In this document: piece after piece, positions 60,001-64,000 of the stretch
How the letters are laid out: every line of letters begins with the position of its first letter
How positions within the stretch are numbered: position 1 is the first letter of the stretch
Assembly (NCBI GenBank): GCA_009792885.1
Contig: WMCF01000014.1
Coordinates: 11,055,924 to 11,119,923 of the forward strand
Source of the DNA: Eremophila alpestris peregrina
Taxonomy: Eukaryota; Chordata; Aves; Passeriformes; Alaudidae
DNA: 64,000 nt
Direction of reading: 5' to 3'
Position numbers and translations under genes: made by a program
Notes under the pieces: generated by a model
The model's input: only the letters and a program-made list of their open reading frames with translations
What the model was told of the DNA's origin: nothing
The model's database searches: none

Positions 60001-61612
60001 TCAGCTCTGATTCCTCTTGTATCAATCTGTCCACAACTCATTAGCTTATATGTAAACTTTGGATTTAAAATAAACAGCAGTACACCCTGATTTCGTATTA
60101 TATAATGTATCTGAAGATATATATGTTTTTGTTGTGAACTGGAATTCACAACATGTGAAGGGAAGCTCTAGAACCATTACTTCTCCAGCTACCTACCTAC
60201 TTACATTCCTTATGCTAGGAACTAGCTTTGCAGGATCTTGCTATTGTCTCTTGATGCTTTAAGAGACAGTTCTACACTTTGATGCTTTATTCCAAATACT
60301 TTGTAAATGAATGCCAGTATATTCAACATTGCTGGTTGTTCTACTTGCTTAGTTGAGGAGAGGTGAAAAAAAAGACAACCTGAGAAAAAGAAAGTGGATG
60401 ATTTAACACAATTTTTTGCTCGTGCTGCGCAATTTGTGTTGCTGGAAGATGCTGATGGTACAAAATTCATTGAATTCTTGGTTAAATATTAACGTGTGGG
60501 GGGTGTCTGTAATTTCCCAGTGACACTTGATACAATTCTTAAGTGTTGTCTGAGGTCTTTTTGGCAACTTTTCTGCTCCACCAACTCTTGCATAAACAAC
60601 TAACTGGAGAATTTACTTGCAGCATATTTTATCCAGGTGTCTTCAGTGGGGTGGGAAATTAGTCCGTTCTTGTACTCTGATGACTCTGCACACCTGGGGA
60701 TGCAAAGGGCTTTGACTTTTGGCCTGACTCTGCCCCGTGGGGGCTCTGAATGCCAGTCCTTTGCAGTTTGCATGAGGTTTGAAGCAGCACTTCATATACT
60801 CCTGGCACATGGGTTGTACCTAATGATGTCATCTCAAGGTGACTTCCAAACTGCTCTTCTTCCATCCTTCTTCCCTATTTACAGATGTTTCTGATTTGGG
60901 AAGAGTGCTAACTGAGATGGGGGTTGGCGGAACTATTTTGGAGGGTGAGTTTGAGAGGGGCAGGTGCAAGCAAGATGGGGAGAGTGCTGTTAGCAGAGGC
61001 CTGGTAGAAGCTGAACTTTGTGCCCTGGGGCACCAGAAACAGGAAGGCAGAGAAAAATACCTGAAAAGATGGGGAAAATATACAATGCTAAAGGAAATGG
61101 ATGCTGAAGAAGAGGGGAATGGCCGCAGTTGGGAGTCCTGCCAAATGACTGCAGTGCAAGTTGCATAGCTGATGCTGCTCTGAGACCAGCAAGGACCCAG
61201 ATACACAGTGGTGTCCATCCCATGCAGTCTGGAACTGGTAGCCACACAACAAGGAAACACTGCCACAACTGCCAGAACTCAAATATTGCACAGTTTGGCA
61301 TTAATTTTTGTTGTGCGGGTAGATGATTCTGCCTAGAAAATATGTTTTTCTTAACTAAGCAAATATTTTTGGGGTGTTGTCTGACCTGGCTCTTGATGCC
61401 AAAGATATCACAGGATGAATACACCTTTATGTATATCATGAATCAGGGTAGTAAAGAAGGCAAGGAAATACTGAACAGTCTTAATCCCAGTTGCTCTTCT
61501 GCATCATTTCCAAGTGGCAGGGCCAGGTTTGCCCCTGGCCTGAGTGTGTGAAGTCTAAATGAAGAATTTTATTATGTAAATCTGAAAGATATTTTTCAGA
61601 CTTTCTTAGTAA
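57016..61612. other. Intergenic DNA, nothing recognised
   Basis: About 4.6 kb without a supported gene. The longest frame (57209-57727, 172 codons) has no domain I know, no coding bias visible by eye and no exon context. Frames at 59065-59520, 60829-61266 and 60990-61439 are likewise unsupported, the last two overlapping on the same strand. No transposon recognised. Confidence 0.5.
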
Positions 61613-61687
61613 TGTGGTGGTTTTTGGTTTTGGGGGGGGGGGGGTTGTTGTTGTTGTTTTCGTTTTTGTGTTTTTGGGGGATTTTTT
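61613..61687 (+). repeat. G/T-rich tract with a 13-G run
   Basis: GGTGG, GGTTTTG, 13 consecutive G (61632-61644), (TTG)n and a final GGGGG. Quadruplex formation is plausible. The minus reading gives a spurious P/T/K-rich frame (61481-61708). Confidence 0.9.
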
Positions 61688-63246
61688 GTCTCTCTCCTGT
61701 TTTTTCATGTGGCCAGCATTGGAAATGTTATATGTCTGAGTACAAAATCACACAAATCAAAGATAGGATAATGAAAGCCACACTTTCACCAAGCAAATGG
61801 AATAAAACAGTCCAAGGAGGAGCTTGTTAATAGGAGTTTTGACTTGGATATCCCCTCAATCATCTGCATGTAGCAAGTCTGAGTTTCATGACTCTGTCTG
61901 TGAAGACTAAACATTTTATTTTATGGACAACCACAAAAGCCTTTCAACACAGGTTTAATTATGAAAGCCAGGAAAATGGTTTAGCTCTGGAAAGAAAGTA
62001 ATAAACAGCATTTCAGTTGAAAGAGGTTGTTTCATAACTGAGAAGAAGCATACACAAAAAACTTTTTTATTATGTTAGGAAGAACACTTGAATAATGGAT
62101 GGTGGTGTTTTTATGTTGTACATTGTGATTAGGACTGGAGAAAGTACTTAGATAAGTTTAGGTCACTTGCAATAAAGAAAGCATTTATGCACATGACATA
62201 ACTTTATGCAGGTATTAAAAACATCTCTGGTCCCTAGAGGATTTACTGAATTGAACTCAGTATTTATCAGTAAATTGTATGAAAAGCTACTTTCATATAT
62301 GCACAGCTTGAGTCCTCAAAACCAAATGTGAAAGAGAAATAGTTCCATGATACTTGGATTTAATTGCATGATAGAGAAAAAAAGAACAGTTGTAAAGAGA
62401 ATAAAAATAGTTCCCTGTAGCATAATCTAGCTTTTGAGCCCAGATAAAGAGCTCATGGGTAATAAATAGAACAGGACAGTACTTACTACCACAAGAAACA
62501 GAAAACCAATATGAAAGAGTAAAGGGTGGGGGTTTAAAACCTTTTTCTTGGGAAGCTTTAGCTGATTATCCAGTTTACTATCTGAAAAATGTCTTATATT
62601 AGGCTTCTGTCCAACCTTCAGTGCACCTTTGGATAGCTTGAAGGAACACTTGGAGTGTAGCATTATCATTTACAATAATAAAGGACCACTAAGCCTGACA
62701 CTTCAGAAACTCAGATCCCCCTCCCTCCCTCTTGAGCAGTTCTCCACCTTGAGTAAAAACCCTCTAAGTGTTATTTGTAATGAGAGTCAAGGCATTCCTA
62801 CATACACCTGGATTTCAATATTTTCGGCTTCTACCTCAGTTTCCAAGGGAAAACATTAATGTATAAAGATGCCCTCTGACAGATTCAGGGCATGACTCTC
62901 CTACATCTCTTGAATCAAGCAGAATAGTACCTGTTATGGTATTATTCTCAAGAATATGAATATCAATATCAGCACCAACCAGCCAGGAGGAAAGTAGAGA
63001 CCTGGGAATATAGGAAGACATCTAAGCAAAAGCAAGTAAATGGATTAAATGTTATTTACAAAGCAAAGAGCTCAGACATCCCATGCTGTAAACCCACCAT
63101 TCAGGGGAGTAGGTCTAAGCTTTCTTGGTTCTCCCTAAATTTTTCTTCAGTTTTGGAAATATGTCTGCATACACAAATCAACCTTTCAAACCTCCTTGAA
63201 AAGGGGAAAGTTTTGGGTCACTATGATGAGTCACTATATGCCTTTT
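61688..63246. other. AT-rich intergenic DNA, nothing recognised
   Basis: No gene or transposon recognised. The frames at 62427-62669 and 62629-62859 are short and unsupported. Confidence 0.55.
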
Positions 63247-63283
63247 TGGTTAAAAAAATCAAAACCAAACCAACCCCCCCACG
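63247..63283 (+). repeat. C/A-rich low-complexity tract
   Basis: A-run, AAAACCAAACCAA and a run of seven C. Confidence 0.8.
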
Positions 63284-64000
63284 AAACTTTAAGGTAAGGA
63301 AAGAAGCAGATTACCCTGTGTGTCTGTGTGGCACTGAGCACTGAGGGTTCACAATTCAGAATGAGACAAGAGTAACACAAAGTACAGCCAGACAAGAGTC
63401 AGTGATCAAACTTACACCTGCTTTGTCTGTTTGCTTATGTATTTGTTGCAAAACCTACAGCCCAATTCTTCTCTTGTGCCTACACAGGCAAGAGAAGTCT
63501 CCACGGTAAACAGAACAATACCAGAGAAGCAAGGAAACAAACTGGGCTATTTGAAATTGCTCTGTTACCAATATACTCCTTCAACAGCTTGCCCAGATTA
63601 GACATAATTGTGTATTTATACTCTCTGGGAGAGTGGTTCTGGATAATTTTGTCTCTTTTCAGAAGATGCTTTTATAAAATCTGTATTTGTAACTGGATTC
63701 TACACATCCTATTACATGGATACTTTAATATTTATTACTTTGACGTCTGTTTGACTACAGTGTAAAGGGAAAGGGGACTTCTTTCAGGAACATAATCCTT
63801 TTAATTTTTCAGGAGAAAATAATTCTGGTTTATTTCTCTCCAGTTATTGCAACATTTGTCTTGTTCCCAGGGTCCTTTTATAAGAGGAAATGTGTGAGCT
63901 CTTTTCCCTTAAGATCTTCTCTCAGACTTTCTACCAACAGAGTGGAAACTCTGGCATGCTGAAAAACAACAAAAACCTCAGGTTCCTGCAAGTATCCTGC
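63284..64000. other. AT-rich intergenic DNA to window end
   Basis: No supported feature; the sequence continues beyond the window. Confidence 0.55.

Noticed and set aside
1..64000. CRISPR arrays, operons or bacterial-type mobile systems
   Set aside because: Eukaryotic (avian) composition and retrotransposons. No regularly spaced direct repeats, no ribosome-binding sites and no dense coding.

Overview
The window looks like a stretch of bird nuclear genome, most likely a songbird, and almost entirely intergenic. The evidence is four fragments of CR1 LINE retrotransposons with the avian-type 3' half (the 'YSALVRPHLE' and 'LRELG.FSLEKRRLRG' reverse-transcriptase C-terminal signatures, and a 3' end next to 'tccaacc(c/t)aaa' followed by 'ttctatgat'). 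Other support is a low repeat load, AT-rich sequence (about 40% G+C by eye) and one run of N typical of a short-read assembly. Read on both strands, I recognise no protein-coding exon, no tRNA, rRNA or other RNA gene, no viral element and no CRISPR array. The longer open frames are chance frames in G+C-rich or purine/pyrimidine-skewed DNA, frames through the N run, or CR1 remnants.

Layout: 1-5.3 kb holds two plus-strand CR1 fragments and a C/A-rich simple tract. 5.7-6.3 kb is a complex, non-repetitive AT-rich block with a duplicated TAATTA-bearing module. 11.2-13.2 kb is the only G+C-rich part, with a small CpG-dense core (about 11.75-11.96 kb) beside an AT-rich block that resembles a vertebrate conserved noncoding element. 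13.96-14.54 and 18.7-19.5 kb are further such blocks. A 355-base assembly gap at 17889-18243 abuts a (CCCCT)n tract. 21.6-21.7 kb carries a perfect 26-bp inverted repeat. 21.9-23.5 kb is the largest CR1, on the minus strand, with an internal deletion. From 28.9 to 55.1 kb, candidate regulatory blocks recur every few kilobases, one with a full RFX X-box palindrome at 37636. 35.84-36.64 kb is strongly purine-skewed. 56.2-57.0 kb is the fourth CR1, directly preceded by a 23-bp tandem duplication. The rest up to 64 kb is featureless apart from a 13-G run at 61.6 kb.

The arrangement (no genes, few repeats, many AT-rich complex blocks with homeodomain-type cores) fits a gene desert or a very long intron near a developmental regulator. 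That is inference. Conservation cannot be seen from one sequence, and I cannot name the neighbouring gene. I found no undescribed multi-gene system. The most concrete unexplained structures are the inverted repeat at 21577-21703, the X-box at 37636, the duplicated module at 6205-6266, the CpG-dense core near 11.85 kb, and the recurring strand-asymmetric G/T or C/A islands.
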